Assembly (NCBI GenBank): GCA_040500365.1
Contig: CP148031.1
Location: forward strand, 2,170,001 to 2,234,000
Origin: Dehalobacter alkaniphilus
GTDB taxonomy: Bacteria; Bacillota; Desulfitobacteriia; Desulfitobacteriales; Syntrophobotulaceae
Reading direction: 5' to 3'
DNA: 64,000 nucleotides
Shown: positions 32,474 through 41,824 of the stretch, piece after piece
Layout of the letters: every line of letters starts with the position of its first letter
How positions within the stretch are numbered: the stretch's first letter is position 1
The notes under the pieces: model-generated
The model's database searches: none
The model's input: only the letters and a program-made list of their open reading frames with translations
Told to the model about the DNA's origin: nothing
Position numbers and translations under genes: made by a program

Positions 32474-33795
32474 TCGAGCTCCTCCCCTCCCATATCATAG
32501 CTATCCGCTTCTGTAATTCTGGTCTGTATGATTTCACCAGCCAAATGCTTCTTCTGAACCTTGAGGTAAATCTGACCGTCAATCTCCGGGGCATCCCCTT
32601 CGCTCCGTCCGACCCATTCATCAGGGGCAGTCTGTTCTTCGAGAATGACCCGGATGATTTGTCCGACCCTTTGCTGCTGGATCTGATCCGCGATTTCCGT
32701 TTGGGCTGCCATGACAGCATTTTTGCGAGCTTCCCGAACCTCAGGCGGTACCTGGTTCGCCATGTTCGCAGCAGGAGTATTTTCCTCCTGGGAATAAGCA
32801 AAAACCCCAATACGGTCTAATTTCATTTTATTGACAAATGACAATAAATGCTGAAACTGTTCTTCGGTTTCCCCAGGGAATCCGGTAATGAACGTTGAAC
32901 GAATAAAGATACCCGGTACAGCCTCGCGGAGCTTTCCGATCAGCGTTTCTGCTTCTTCGGCTGTATTTCTGCGGTTCATTTTCGAAAGTATGGCATTATC
33001 GGCATGTTGAAGAGGCAAATCGATATAGTTACATATCTTGGGTTCCGTCGCAATCAGGTCAATCAGTTCATCAGATACTGCCTCAGGGTAACAATACATC
33101 AGCCGAATCCATTGTATACCGTCTATTTCCACTAGTTCCCGTAGAAGATCGGGCAGCCGGTAAGCCTGATACAGATCAATACCGTAACGGGTTGTATCCT
33201 GGGCTACCAGTGCAATTTCCTTCACACCCTCGCCGGCGAGCTTCCTTACTTCTTGTACGATTGACTCCATTGTCCTGCTACGGTAGCTGCCTTTGATCTG
33301 CGGAATGACACAATAGCTGCAGCGGTTATCACAGCCTTCGGCTATTTTGACATATGCAAAAAAAGAAGGGCTGAAACGGACCCTCGGCGTCTCATTGTCA
33401 TAAAGATAGTCCTGCTTTTCCTTTTTCCTGTATACTCTCTCGCTGCCGGAGCTTTCCAGGACCCCGGGGATTTTATCCAGATCCCCGTCCCCGAGCACAC
33501 CATCAAGCTCAGGAAATTCTTTAAACAGCTCTTCACCATAACGCTGAGCCAGACATCCCACAGCATAGACCTTCTTCTGAGCACCGCTATTTTTCAAATT
33601 GATCATTTCACAAAGGGTGTCAATCGATTCTGCTTTGGCATCTTCAATAAAACCGCAGGTATTTACAACAATCATATCGGCTTCAGACGGTTCGGCTGTT
33701 ATCTCGAAGCCTTTCGCCAGCATGCCGGTTATTACTTCACTGTCAACCTGGTTCTTCGGGCACCCAAGGTTAATCACTGCAACTTTTTTCTTCAC
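32470..33795 (-). CDS. rimO: Ribosomal protein uS12 methylthiotransferase RimO
   Basis: The 441-residue protein has the N-terminal MTTase domain (VINLGCPKNQVDSE, NTCGFIEDA, VGCLAQRYG), the radical SAM cluster motif CDNRCSYC (about 156) and a C-terminal TRAM domain. It adds a methylthio group to an aspartate of ribosomal protein S12. It starts at GTG 33795 with GAGGG seven bases upstream. Confidence 0.96.
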   Translation of the reverse strand: MKKKVAVINLGCPKNQVDSEVITGMLAKGFEITAEPSEADMIVVNTCGFIEDAKAESIDTLCEMINLKNSGAQKKVYAVGCLAQRYGEELFKEFPELDGVLGDGDLDKIPGVLESSGSERVYRKKEKQDYLYDNETPRVRFSPSFFAYVKIAEGCDNRCSYCVIPQIKGSYRSRTMESIVQEVRKLAGEGVKEIALVAQDTTRYGIDLYQAYRLPDLLRELVEIDGIQWIRLMYCYPEAVSDELIDLIATEPKICNYIDLPLQHADNAILSKMNRRNTAEEAETLIGKLREAVPGIFIRSTFITGFPGETEEQFQHLLSFVNKMKLDRIGVFAYSQEENTPAANMANQVPPEVREARKNAVMAAQTEIADQIQQQRVGQIIRVILEEQTAPDEWVGRSEGDAPEIDGQIYLKVQKKHLAGEIIQTRITEADSYDMGGEELE

Positions 33796-33855
33796 TTTTC
33801 AACCCTCTGAAATCGTTTTTTATCACTTTAGTATATATCAGGTTCCGACCTGCTG

Positions 33856-36027
33856 TCAAAACGAATGCTTTCCCTTTACCTTCCCTGATGGCTTCCCCGG
33901 AGACATCCTTTTGACGTTCCCTGTCGCCTTGCCTGACGCCTCTGTGCGACTTCCCTGGTGCTTTTCTTTTTGATTTTCTTTGAGATTTTTTTTCTTATTC
34001 CCCAGACTTCTTTGTTGTCTTTCTTTTTCCATCTTTTCGTTTTTTACGGTTCCCCGAGATTTTCCGCTGTCCTCTGTAATCTTTTTTTTATGTTCCTTAT
34101 TTATTCGTGCCTTAGATAAAAGGTCTTTATTTACTTGCTCTTTATTGAGCTTGCCTTTAACAAAATTTTTCTGTTTATTTTGGTTATAACCGGAATCTTG
34201 TTCCTTGTTCTGATCGGAATAGGCGGTTCTTCCTTTGGGCCTGATCAGACATTTGGGGCCGAACCCTATCAAATCCGTCCTATCGGCTTCAACAAGGGCA
34301 GCGTGGACCAGGGCATATTTTTTTGGTTCTCTGAATTGCAGCAACGCTCTCTGCATTGCTTTTTCCGTTTTGCTTTTTGGAACATAAACCTTCTGCATAG
34401 TCAGCGGATCGAGCCCTGTATAAAACATTGCCGTAGACAGCGTTCCCGGAGTCGGATAAAAATCCTGGACCTGTTCCGGCTGATAATGAATGTCCCGCAA
34501 GTATTCGGCCAGTTCAACGGCTGCTTCCAGCGTACTCCCTGGGTGGCTGGACATAAAGTAAGGAACAATAAACTGCTTCTTGCCAAGACGCTCGTTCATT
34601 TTAAAGAATTTTTCCCTAAACTGTTCAAAGGTTTTCCCGGCCGGTTTACGCATATCGTGCAGGACCTTAGGTGAGATATGCTCCGGAGCTACCTTTAGTT
34701 GACCGCTGACATGGTGTTCGAGCAATTCTTTAAGAAAATGCTCGCTTTTATCCGCCATGATATAGTCATAGCGAATCCCCGAGCGCACAAATACTTTCTT
34801 GACTTTGGGCAGTTTTCTGAGTTTCCGTAAAATCCCGAGGTATTCCTGATGGTCGATATGCAGGCTTTTGCATGGCGAGGGATGCAGGCATTGTTTTTCC
34901 TTACATGCGCCAGTTTTCAATTGCTTAAGACAGGCTGGCTGACGAAAGTTAGCTGTCGGTCCGCCAACGTCATGAATATATCCTTTAAAGTCTTCCAAAT
35001 TGGTGATTCCCACAGCTTCGTGCAAGATCGATTCCTCGCTCCTGCTCTGAACGATTCTGCCCTGATGAAAGGTCAGCGAGCAGAAAGCACAGCTTCCAAA
35101 ACATCCCCGGGAGCTGACAATACTGAATTTAACTTCCTCCAGCGCGGGTATTCCCCCGTCTCTATCATACATTGGATGCGCGTTTTTCAGATAGGAAAGA
35201 CCATAGACTTTATCCAGCTCCGCCTGAGACAAAGGCATTTCCGGTTTATTCTGCACCAAATATTTTATGCCGTGCTGCTGGACAATGGTTTTTCCTCTGA
35301 CCGGGTCCTGCTCCTGATATTGAATCTTGAAAGCCTCCGCATACTTGGCTTTGTCTTCTACCGTCTTTTTGAAGGAAGGTATCTCGATATAGCCGTTGCT
35401 TACCTCGTCCAGAGAATCCGCCATATAGCAGGTTCCGGGGATATGGCGGATATATTTCACTTCCAAACCGTCATTCAGATACGCGGCAATCTCCACAATC
35501 TGCTTTTCCGCCATGCCATAGACCAACAAGTCCGCACTGCTGTCAATCAGAATTGATTTTCTGACGGTATCGCTCCAATAGTCATAATGGGCAAATCTCC
35601 GCAAACTGGCTTCTACACCGCCAATGATGATTGGAACGTTCTTATAGGCTTCCCGGATTTTATTGCAATAGACAATCGTCGCCCGGTCCGGCCGTAAACC
35701 CATTTTGCAGCCGGGTGAATAGGAGTCTTTTTCGCGTATTTTTTTATTGACTGAATAATGGTTGACCATAGAATCCATATTGCCTGCTGACACCAAAAAT
35801 CCGAGCCGGGGACGCCCAAGTCTCTGAAAGTCTTCAGTCTTTTTCCAATCCGGCTGAGGAATAATTCCAACCTTGTATCCTGCGTCTTCAAGAACCCTGG
35901 AAATGATAGCCGGACCAAAACTGGGATGATCGACATAGGCATCCCCGCTGACCAGGACGAAGTCCACCTGGTCCCATCCCCGGCACTCCATGTCTTCTCT
36001 GTTCACTGGCAGATAATTTACAGACAC
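33856..36027 (-). CDS. ygiQ: YgiQ-family radical SAM protein
   Basis: The 723-residue protein matches YgiQ: N-terminal cobalamin-like domain (FVLVSGDAYVDHPSFG), GGVEASLRRFAHYDYW, the radical SAM motif CFGSCAFC (about 312) and a DUF3362-type end (FYPTPGTLSTAMFYTG, GFGPKCLIRP). A Lys/Asn/Gln-rich, disordered tail of about 125 residues follows. The function of YgiQ is unsettled. GTG 36027 has AGGAG nine bases upstream. Confidence 0.93.
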   Translation of the reverse strand: MSVNYLPVNREDMECRGWDQVDFVLVSGDAYVDHPSFGPAIISRVLEDAGYKVGIIPQPDWKKTEDFQRLGRPRLGFLVSAGNMDSMVNHYSVNKKIREKDSYSPGCKMGLRPDRATIVYCNKIREAYKNVPIIIGGVEASLRRFAHYDYWSDTVRKSILIDSSADLLVYGMAEKQIVEIAAYLNDGLEVKYIRHIPGTCYMADSLDEVSNGYIEIPSFKKTVEDKAKYAEAFKIQYQEQDPVRGKTIVQQHGIKYLVQNKPEMPLSQAELDKVYGLSYLKNAHPMYDRDGGIPALEEVKFSIVSSRGCFGSCAFCSLTFHQGRIVQSRSEESILHEAVGITNLEDFKGYIHDVGGPTANFRQPACLKQLKTGACKEKQCLHPSPCKSLHIDHQEYLGILRKLRKLPKVKKVFVRSGIRYDYIMADKSEHFLKELLEHHVSGQLKVAPEHISPKVLHDMRKPAGKTFEQFREKFFKMNERLGKKQFIVPYFMSSHPGSTLEAAVELAEYLRDIHYQPEQVQDFYPTPGTLSTAMFYTGLDPLTMQKVYVPKSKTEKAMQRALLQFREPKKYALVHAALVEADRTDLIGFGPKCLIRPKGRTAYSDQNKEQDSGYNQNKQKNFVKGKLNKEQVNKDLLSKARINKEHKKKITEDSGKSRGTVKNEKMEKERQQRSLGNKKKNLKENQKEKHQGSRTEASGKATGNVKRMSPGKPSGKVKGKHSF

Positions 36028-36172
36028 TTGATTTTTCTCCTAACTTTATTAGATAACTGCCATAGTTAAACTGATTATTCAAATATACTTCTAACTTCAT
36101 TTAGTCTTTTGGGTTCTATATTTTGAATTCGTATTTATTCTAAATCGATTTGACATGATTCGCAAACATAGG

Positions 36173-36206
36173 AAGAGGGTATCCTGGTCTTCCGGTATAC
36201 CCTCTT
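36173..36206 (-). terminator. rodZ terminator
   Basis: AAGAGGGTAT/ATACCCTCTT stem of ten base pairs, 31 bp after the rodZ stop. The T tract is weak. Confidence 0.6.
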
Positions 36207-36236
36207 AACAATCTTATCTTATCAGCTTGGTGTAAA

Positions 36237-37037
36237 CTAACTTCCCGCAAGCTCTTTCACTTTATTCTCATCAATGATGTAGTTTTGAAGGACATCACCG
36301 GTCTTCCCGAGCGGCGGGACGTTATGTCCGTTTACTTTGAGTGACAGTCCGCCGGCGTTGCCGATCGATACAAATTCAATTTGCTTGTCAGCCTGCAAGG
36401 TTTGAGTTGTTCCTGCAGGGATCGTTCCGCTTAAAGCCTGCTTGCCGTCCACATTGACCACGACCCAGCAATCAGCAGTAAACGTAAGCTCAGCAACAAT
36501 ACCCTTGTATTGTTCGGCTTGCTGCTGAGACGGCTGCCCGGCATTTTGTTCCTGCCCGGCAGTATTCGTATTCTGCACCGTACCGGAATCGGCAGTATTT
36601 TGATCGCTCGCCTTCGGTGCAGCCGGCAAAGGGGTGGGTGTATAATGAAAAGTACCGGATTTGTTGCCCAAGTTTGACACAAAGATAATCCCGACGACAA
36701 TGATCACAGCCAGGATAGCCATTCCTGCAAGGACGACAGGTCTGAACCATACCTGATTGCTTGGAATCGGACTTAAGCGTGGCTGAATGTCAGGCTCAGC
36801 TTCTTTGACCAAAGAAGCATTATAGCTATCTATAATTTCCTGCGGATTAATGCCAAGATGTTTAGCATACGTCCGTAAAAAGCCTCTGGTATAGGTGGTT
36901 CCGGGTAGCACGCCGTAGTTCTCATTCTCCAGAGCTTCCAGATACCTCACTCTAATCTTAATACTATCTTCAACTTCCTGATAACTTAAACCTTTTTCTT
37001 CTCTGGCCTTCCTAAGAACGGCCCCTTCACCAGCCAT
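36237..37037 (-). CDS. rodZ: RodZ-like helix-turn-helix membrane protein
   Basis: The 266-residue protein has a cytoplasmic Xre-type HTH (residues 6-75: LRKAREEKGLSYQEVEDSI, YTRGFLRTYAKHLGI), a transmembrane helix (about 105-127), a Ser/Gln/Asn-rich linker and a C-terminal DUF4115 beta domain (TFTADCWVVVNVDGKQ). This is the RodZ architecture, which ties MreB to the cell wall machinery. It lies upstream of ygiQ on the same strand. Confidence 0.92.
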   Translation of the reverse strand: MAGEGAVLRKAREEKGLSYQEVEDSIKIRVRYLEALENENYGVLPGTTYTRGFLRTYAKHLGINPQEIIDSYNASLVKEAEPDIQPRLSPIPSNQVWFRPVVLAGMAILAVIIVVGIIFVSNLGNKSGTFHYTPTPLPAAPKASDQNTADSGTVQNTNTAGQEQNAGQPSQQQAEQYKGIVAELTFTADCWVVVNVDGKQALSGTIPAGTTQTLQADKQIEFVSIGNAGGLSLKVNGHNVPPLGKTGDVLQNYIIDENKVKELAGS

Positions 37038-37090
37038 CTCTACACCACCCTATTAATATTTAATTTAATTTTATTTTAAATTAATTACTG

Positions 37091-38125
37091 TCAAGCAAAC
37101 CGTTCATTCAAAAATTGTTTCAGTGTTTTCAGCGATAATAACATAGATTCCTGAGAAATACATAAGTCGTAGTCCTCAGATTCCTGATTGGGATAGCCAT
37201 ACAGCTGGTCATAGTATTCCATAATAAGATACCGGGCAAAGTCCTCGTAAGCTTGTTTCTGCAGAAAATCATAAAGCTGATCAATTTTCTTTCGTCCCAG
37301 TCTTTTCGTCAGTCTATCAAGAGCTGTTTTAAGTTCTACAGTTATTCCCGGGTTATTCGTATACTCAAGCATCAATCGTTTGGCTCTGTTGTCCACTGAA
37401 TCATAAACAAGAATAGAAATTCCCTGCTGCATGGCCTTAAAAACTCTATCGGGGAGCGTAATTCTGCCGATCCGCCGGCTTTCGCATTCCATCAACAAAT
37501 ACAGATTTTGATTATAGCGATGAATTTCCTCGTAAAGCAAGGACTCAAACGTTTTTTGGGTAGGCTGAGCCCCAAGACCGATGCAACCAAAAACTGAACC
37601 GCGATTATTAGATAGCCCCTCAAGATCAATGACCGGATAACCCTCTTCCTTGAGTTTTTTCAGCAACTCTGTTTTTCCAGTTCCGGTATTCCCTTTCAGG
37701 ACGATAACCTGATGATGAAATCCAGTCTCAAAAAAGGAAACAATCGAATGCCTGTAGGCCTTATATCCGCCAATCAGCCGAAATACCGGCAGCCCCATCA
37801 GGTCAAGTACTGCCGCCAGAGACTTGCTTCTCATACCTCCGCGCCAGCAAAATAGCAGAATCGGTCTTTTCCCGGCAGCCTCTACGACTTGCTTATATAG
37901 ATCCGGCAGTTTTCGGCTAACAATCTCTAGCCCGATATCTCTGGCTTTTTGGGGAGACTCTTTGGTATATATCGTTCCAATGACGGCTCTCTCTTCATTA
38001 TTGAAGATGGGTATGTTTATCGCTCCGGGAATCGTTCCTTCCTCAAATTCGTTTTCTGACCTCACATCTATATATAATGCATCTGATAGCTCAGAACATT
38101 CATCGATGGAAATTTCACGCAGCAT
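37091..38125 (-). CDS. mnmH: tRNA 2-selenouridine synthase
   Basis: The 344-residue protein has an N-terminal rhodanese domain with active-site Cys in LLFCWRGGMRSKS (about 92) and a P-loop domain (LKGNTGTGKTELLKKL, about 145). It swaps sulfur for selenium at the wobble uridine of some tRNAs through a geranylated intermediate. Its presence implies selenophosphate synthesis elsewhere in the genome. ATG 38125 follows GGGGAAG. Confidence 0.93.
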   Translation of the reverse strand: MLREISIDECSELSDALYIDVRSENEFEEGTIPGAINIPIFNNEERAVIGTIYTKESPQKARDIGLEIVSRKLPDLYKQVVEAAGKRPILLFCWRGGMRSKSLAAVLDLMGLPVFRLIGGYKAYRHSIVSFFETGFHHQVIVLKGNTGTGKTELLKKLKEEGYPVIDLEGLSNNRGSVFGCIGLGAQPTQKTFESLLYEEIHRYNQNLYLLMECESRRIGRITLPDRVFKAMQQGISILVYDSVDNRAKRLMLEYTNNPGITVELKTALDRLTKRLGRKKIDQLYDFLQKQAYEDFARYLIMEYYDQLYGYPNQESEDYDLCISQESMLLSLKTLKQFLNERFA

Positions 38126-38212
38126 AATCTTCCCCAATCTTTTTTATTCTACAGTATTTTAACTAATCCTTCCTGAAATTAACCAAAAAGCGCAAATATT
38201 TGGTAATTATGA

Positions 38213-40693
38213 CTAAGAATTAAAGTTTTTCCCGAATTTTTGTTCAAATTGGCCCTTGGTCAACAAAACTTCCCTGGGTTTCGAGCCTTCATGCTGGCCG
38301 ACAACCCCTTTTTCTTCAAGCATATCAACGATTCTGGCCGCCCTGGAATAGCCAATCTTTAGTCTGCGCTGAAGCAGGGACACGGATGCTGTATTGCTCT
38401 CCATAAAGATGTTCGCAGCCTTATAGAAAAGCTCATCTTCCGGCTCCTCAGAATTCCTGGAACTCAAGCTTACCTCCGGAATTTCAAAATACTCCGGTTT
38501 GGCCTGTTCCAGCAGATAATCGACAATATTCTTGACTTCCTTGTCTGACAGGAAACAGCCTTGGACCCGGATCGGCTTGCTGATCCCAATTGGATGATAG
38601 AGCATGTCCCCGCGGCCGAGCAGTTTTTCTGCACCGCCCATATCCAGAATGGTTCTGGAATCGATCTGGGAAGAAACCGCAAAAGCGATCCTGGAAGGAA
38701 TATTGGCTTTAATCAGACCGGTGATGACATCAACCGAGGGTCTCTGTGTCGCAACAATCAGATGAATACCTGCTGCCCTGGCCATCTGGGCCAGCCGGCA
38801 GATAGACTCTTCAACCTCTCCAGGAGCAACCATCATCAGATCGGCTAACTCGTCGATAATGACGACAACATACGGCAGCGGCTTCGATTCAGTATCCTTC
38901 TTTTCACTAACCAGGAAATTATATCTGACGATATCGCGAACTCCGGAAGCTGCAAAAAGTTCATATCTTGTCTCCATTTCGGTAACAATCCACTTCAAAG
39001 CTCCGGCAGCCCTCTGGGGCTCTGTTACCACAGGAGAGATCAGATGTGGAATTCCATTGTAATTGGCCAGTTCAACAACTTTGGGATCAATCAGCAGCAG
39101 TTTTACTTCATCCGGTCTTGCTTTATAAACGATACTTCCAATAATCGTATTGATGCAAACCGATTTTCCTGCTCCGGTCGCTCCGGCAATCAGCAGATGC
39201 GGCATTCTCGTAAGATCACCGATAATCGGCGTGCCGGTAATATCTTTGCCGAGCGCCAAACTAAGCTTGCTTGGTGAGTCCTGAAAATCTTCCGTTTCCA
39301 GCACTTCCCGGAAATGAACAATGGCAATCTCCTTATTCGGTACCTCTATCCCAACTGCAGACTTTCCCGGAATCGGCGCTTCCATCCGCACATCGGAGGC
39401 TGCCAGACTCAGTGCAATATCATCTGAGAGGCTGGTAATTTTACTGACTTTGACACCGGGTGCAGGCTGAACCTCATAGCGGGTAATCGTCGGCCCCTGT
39501 GTGACTCTTGTGACTTTGACCCTGACCCCAAAACTGGCCAGCGTATCTTCCAGCAGACGGACATTATCAGCAATGTCCTTGCCGCTTTTTTGGCCTTTTT
39601 TCATTGATTTATGAACAAGATTTAAAGGCGGCAGCCTGTAATGTTCGTTCTTCTCGGTCTGTCTGGAAATAGGCGTCCCGGTAAGCTTGCCCGGCGGTGC
39701 CGCCGCAGTCTCCCTGCCTCCTGCATAATCTCCTATATTTCCAGCCTTTCTTTCGGCTAAATCATCGATCCTTGTGTTAATCAGGTAATGATCCGTTTCC
39801 GACTGCGGAACCTGCTTGTTTTTTTTATTCCGTTCTTCTCCACGATTCCGTTCTTCCCCGAAAATTTCGATCACCGGGGTACCCGGCCTTGAATCAAAGT
39901 AATTATCTGGGGTTGGGGACTTTACAGGCTCACCTTTCTTTCCTGCAGGAAACACGCTGTTCCGGGCATCCTCTTTACGCTCCTGTCTTTCTTGGCGTCC
40001 GTCCGCCAGTACCTGCAGAAAATCCCTGATGTGACGATCGACCATCTGTGCGAAACTGGCTGTGAGGGACAACAGGTCTTTGACCGTCCCGACCAGAGAG
40101 CGGTTCATTGCCAGGATGGCGCCGATCAAGGCCAGCACTGCCAGAATCACATAGCTGCCTGTCACGCCGACCAGCATGACCAGCATGATACTGATCGCCG
40201 CGCCGAGGAGGCCACCTCCTAATCCGGCTTTGCCAAGCTCAAGCAGCCCTGCAGTATCATACGCAGCAGATGACCCGAGATGAAGGAATCCTTCTGCTAC
40301 GAGCCATAATAAAACCGCACCGGTTATCCTGGATTTTATACTTCTCCGGTTGTTACTCATCAGGCTGATCCCTATAACGCCGAGGATGATAAAAATCCCG
40401 ACACTGCCATCGCCTGCCGCAATCCTGAGTGCTTTAATAATCAGCGTGACAATAGCACCCTTGCTGTTGGAATATAGCATGACAAATCCCAGACAGGCCA
40501 AACCCATCACCAGGATTCCAATAATCTCATTTCGAATCGTATCATGAACGGACTGTCTTTTTTTACGTGACCCCCGTCGGTTCTTTTTTGTCGCCTTCGT
40601 CGCCAACGTTCCAAACCCCCAGCTTTTCATTCTGTCTTTTCTGTCTTTTCTGTCTTTACAATTTCCATGGTCTTTATAGCCTTCGTAACACAT
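38213..40693 (-). CDS. ftsK: DNA translocase FtsK/SpoIIIE
   Basis: The protein of about 800 residues has four to five N-terminal membrane helices (about 55-195), a variable linker, the motor with Walker A GATGAGKSVCIN and Walker B LLLIDPKVVELANY and VVIIDELADLMM, and a C-terminal gamma winged helix (LLQRRLKIGYSRAARIVD). It pumps DNA during division or sporulation. The start is uncertain: ATG 40693 gives an odd KDRKDRKDR leader from a tandem repeat, and ATG 40630 (MKSWGFGTLA) has no clear ribosome binding site. Confidence 0.95.
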   Translation of the reverse strand: MCYEGYKDHGNCKDRKDRKDRMKSWGFGTLATKATKKNRRGSRKKRQSVHDTIRNEIIGILVMGLACLGFVMLYSNSKGAIVTLIIKALRIAAGDGSVGIFIILGVIGISLMSNNRRSIKSRITGAVLLWLVAEGFLHLGSSAAYDTAGLLELGKAGLGGGLLGAAISIMLVMLVGVTGSYVILAVLALIGAILAMNRSLVGTVKDLLSLTASFAQMVDRHIRDFLQVLADGRQERQERKEDARNSVFPAGKKGEPVKSPTPDNYFDSRPGTPVIEIFGEERNRGEERNKKNKQVPQSETDHYLINTRIDDLAERKAGNIGDYAGGRETAAAPPGKLTGTPISRQTEKNEHYRLPPLNLVHKSMKKGQKSGKDIADNVRLLEDTLASFGVRVKVTRVTQGPTITRYEVQPAPGVKVSKITSLSDDIALSLAASDVRMEAPIPGKSAVGIEVPNKEIAIVHFREVLETEDFQDSPSKLSLALGKDITGTPIIGDLTRMPHLLIAGATGAGKSVCINTIIGSIVYKARPDEVKLLLIDPKVVELANYNGIPHLISPVVTEPQRAAGALKWIVTEMETRYELFAASGVRDIVRYNFLVSEKKDTESKPLPYVVVIIDELADLMMVAPGEVEESICRLAQMARAAGIHLIVATQRPSVDVITGLIKANIPSRIAFAVSSQIDSRTILDMGGAEKLLGRGDMLYHPIGISKPIRVQGCFLSDKEVKNIVDYLLEQAKPEYFEIPEVSLSSRNSEEPEDELFYKAANIFMESNTASVSLLQRRLKIGYSRAARIVDMLEEKGVVGQHEGSKPREVLLTKGQFEQKFGKNFNS

Positions 40694-41040
40694 TACAACA
40701 GTAATATTTCCACAATTCTAAGCTAATTCCTTTAATTATTCAACATTTAAGGCCTTTGAATGATTCCTTGTTGAGTCCTCGATAATAATTCTTACCTTTA
40801 TATGACGGTTATATGATGGTATATATAATGTAAAACATTTATCACCTAAAAACAAGAAATTCTCAGGACAATCAACCCTTATTTGATAAGATTCTTAAAA
40901 AGCACAGGATATTAATAAGTCTTTAGTCCTATCACATCGTGACTTACGGTGAATTGTTTCAATTGTCAAACTGTTGTAAATTTGTAATACAAACCAGAAC
41001 ACTAAAAAACAAAAATATATTATTAAAGGGAGAGATTATC
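40694..41040. other. Divergent promoter region between ftsK and the tad operon
   Basis: About 350 bp of AT-rich sequence without a gene. It should hold the promoters for ftsK (leftward) and the flp-tad operon (rightward). A weak candidate for the latter is TTGTCA at 40963 with TAATAC 16 bases on. I see no riboswitch. Confidence 0.4.
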
Positions 41041-41226
41041 ATGATGTTATACCTCGTTCAGTTCCTTCAAAGATTCCAAAAAGATGAAAAGGGTCAAGCA
41101 CTTACAGAGTACGGTCTTATAATCGCTTTAATTGCAATCGTAGTCATTGCTGCAGTCGGAGTTATCGGCACAAACTTGAATGGTATTATGGAGTCAATTG
41201 GCGCTGCTCTCAAGCCACCAGCATGA
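41041..41226 (+). CDS. flp: Flp/Fap pilin
   Basis: The 61-residue prepilin begins at ATG 41041 with AAAGGGAGAG upstream; the frame extending to 40939 is not used. A charged leader ends in G18, followed by QALTEYGLIIALIAIVVIAAVG, with Glu at +5 and Tyr at +6 as in Flp pilins. The prepilin peptidase would cut after G18 and the hydrophobic helix would form the fibre core. A strong terminator directly follows, which would give more pilin mRNA than that for the assembly genes. Confidence 0.96.
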   Translation: MMLYLVQFLQRFQKDEKGQALTEYGLIIALIAIVVIAAVGVIGTNLNGIMESIGAALKPPA

Positions 41227-41243
41227 TCTTTGTGGGTTCTCAG

Positions 41244-41281
41244 AGAAAGCTCTACTGTCAGAGAACAGTAGGGCTTTCTTA
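41244..41281 (+). terminator. Attenuating terminator after flp
   Basis: Fifteen-base stem AGAAAGC-TCTACTGT with ACAGTAG-GGCTTTCT, short T tract. It lies between the pilin gene and the assembly genes and probably limits read-through. Confidence 0.8.
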
Positions 41282-41415
41282 AACTAAGAAAAGTTACCTC
41301 TCTTATCAGGTATTCAAAACAGTCTTTGAATTGTTAATTATCCCATATCTGCTCAGTGATATTTGAGTTGATGGGGCGAACGTTTATTATAATCTGCATT
41401 GGGAGGGTATAGAAA

Positions 41416-41811
41416 ATGCTAAAAAAATTAATAAAATCCTCCAATGGCCAGTCTCTTGTCGAATTTGCTCTGGTCCTGCCCATCTTTCTGCTTCTAGTCT
41501 TTGGCGTAGTTGAGTTCGGGCGGCTCGGCTATTCCTATGTGACCCTCAATAACGCCGTCCGAAGCGGTGCGCGGACAGCCAGCCTGAGCGGACTGGACAG
41601 TACAATTAAGGCTTCAGTAGCTGATTCCGCCCCCTTATTAGACCGCAACCTGCTGACCATTCAGATCACTCCAATTGAGTCTAGCAGACACTCCGGCTCA
41701 AATGTTACGGTATCAGCCTCTTATCCTGTGTCTCTTACGACTCCGGTATTAAATCATATTGTTCCGAATCCGGTTGTGATCCATGCGAGCCTGTCCATGC
41801 GCATTGAATAG
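41416..41811 (+). CDS. tadE: TadE-family pseudopilin
   Basis: The 131-residue protein opens NGQSLVEFALVLPIFLLLVFGVVEFGR, the TadE-like signature with prepilin-type cleavage before Gln12, followed by a short extracellular domain. GGGAGG stands nine bases before ATG. TadE-type pseudopilins help start or anchor the Flp fibre. Confidence 0.93.
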   Translation: MLKKLIKSSNGQSLVEFALVLPIFLLLVFGVVEFGRLGYSYVTLNNAVRSGARTASLSGLDSTIKASVADSAPLLDRNLLTIQITPIESSRHSGSNVTVSASYPVSLTTPVLNHIVPNPVVIHASLSMRIE

Positions 41812-41824
41812 GAGTGACTTTGCT

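Noticed and set aside
33856..34260. YgiQ C-terminal Lys/Asn-rich tail as a frameshift product
   Set aside because: A basic, low-complexity tail is usual for YgiQ proteins, and the frame is continuous to the stop.
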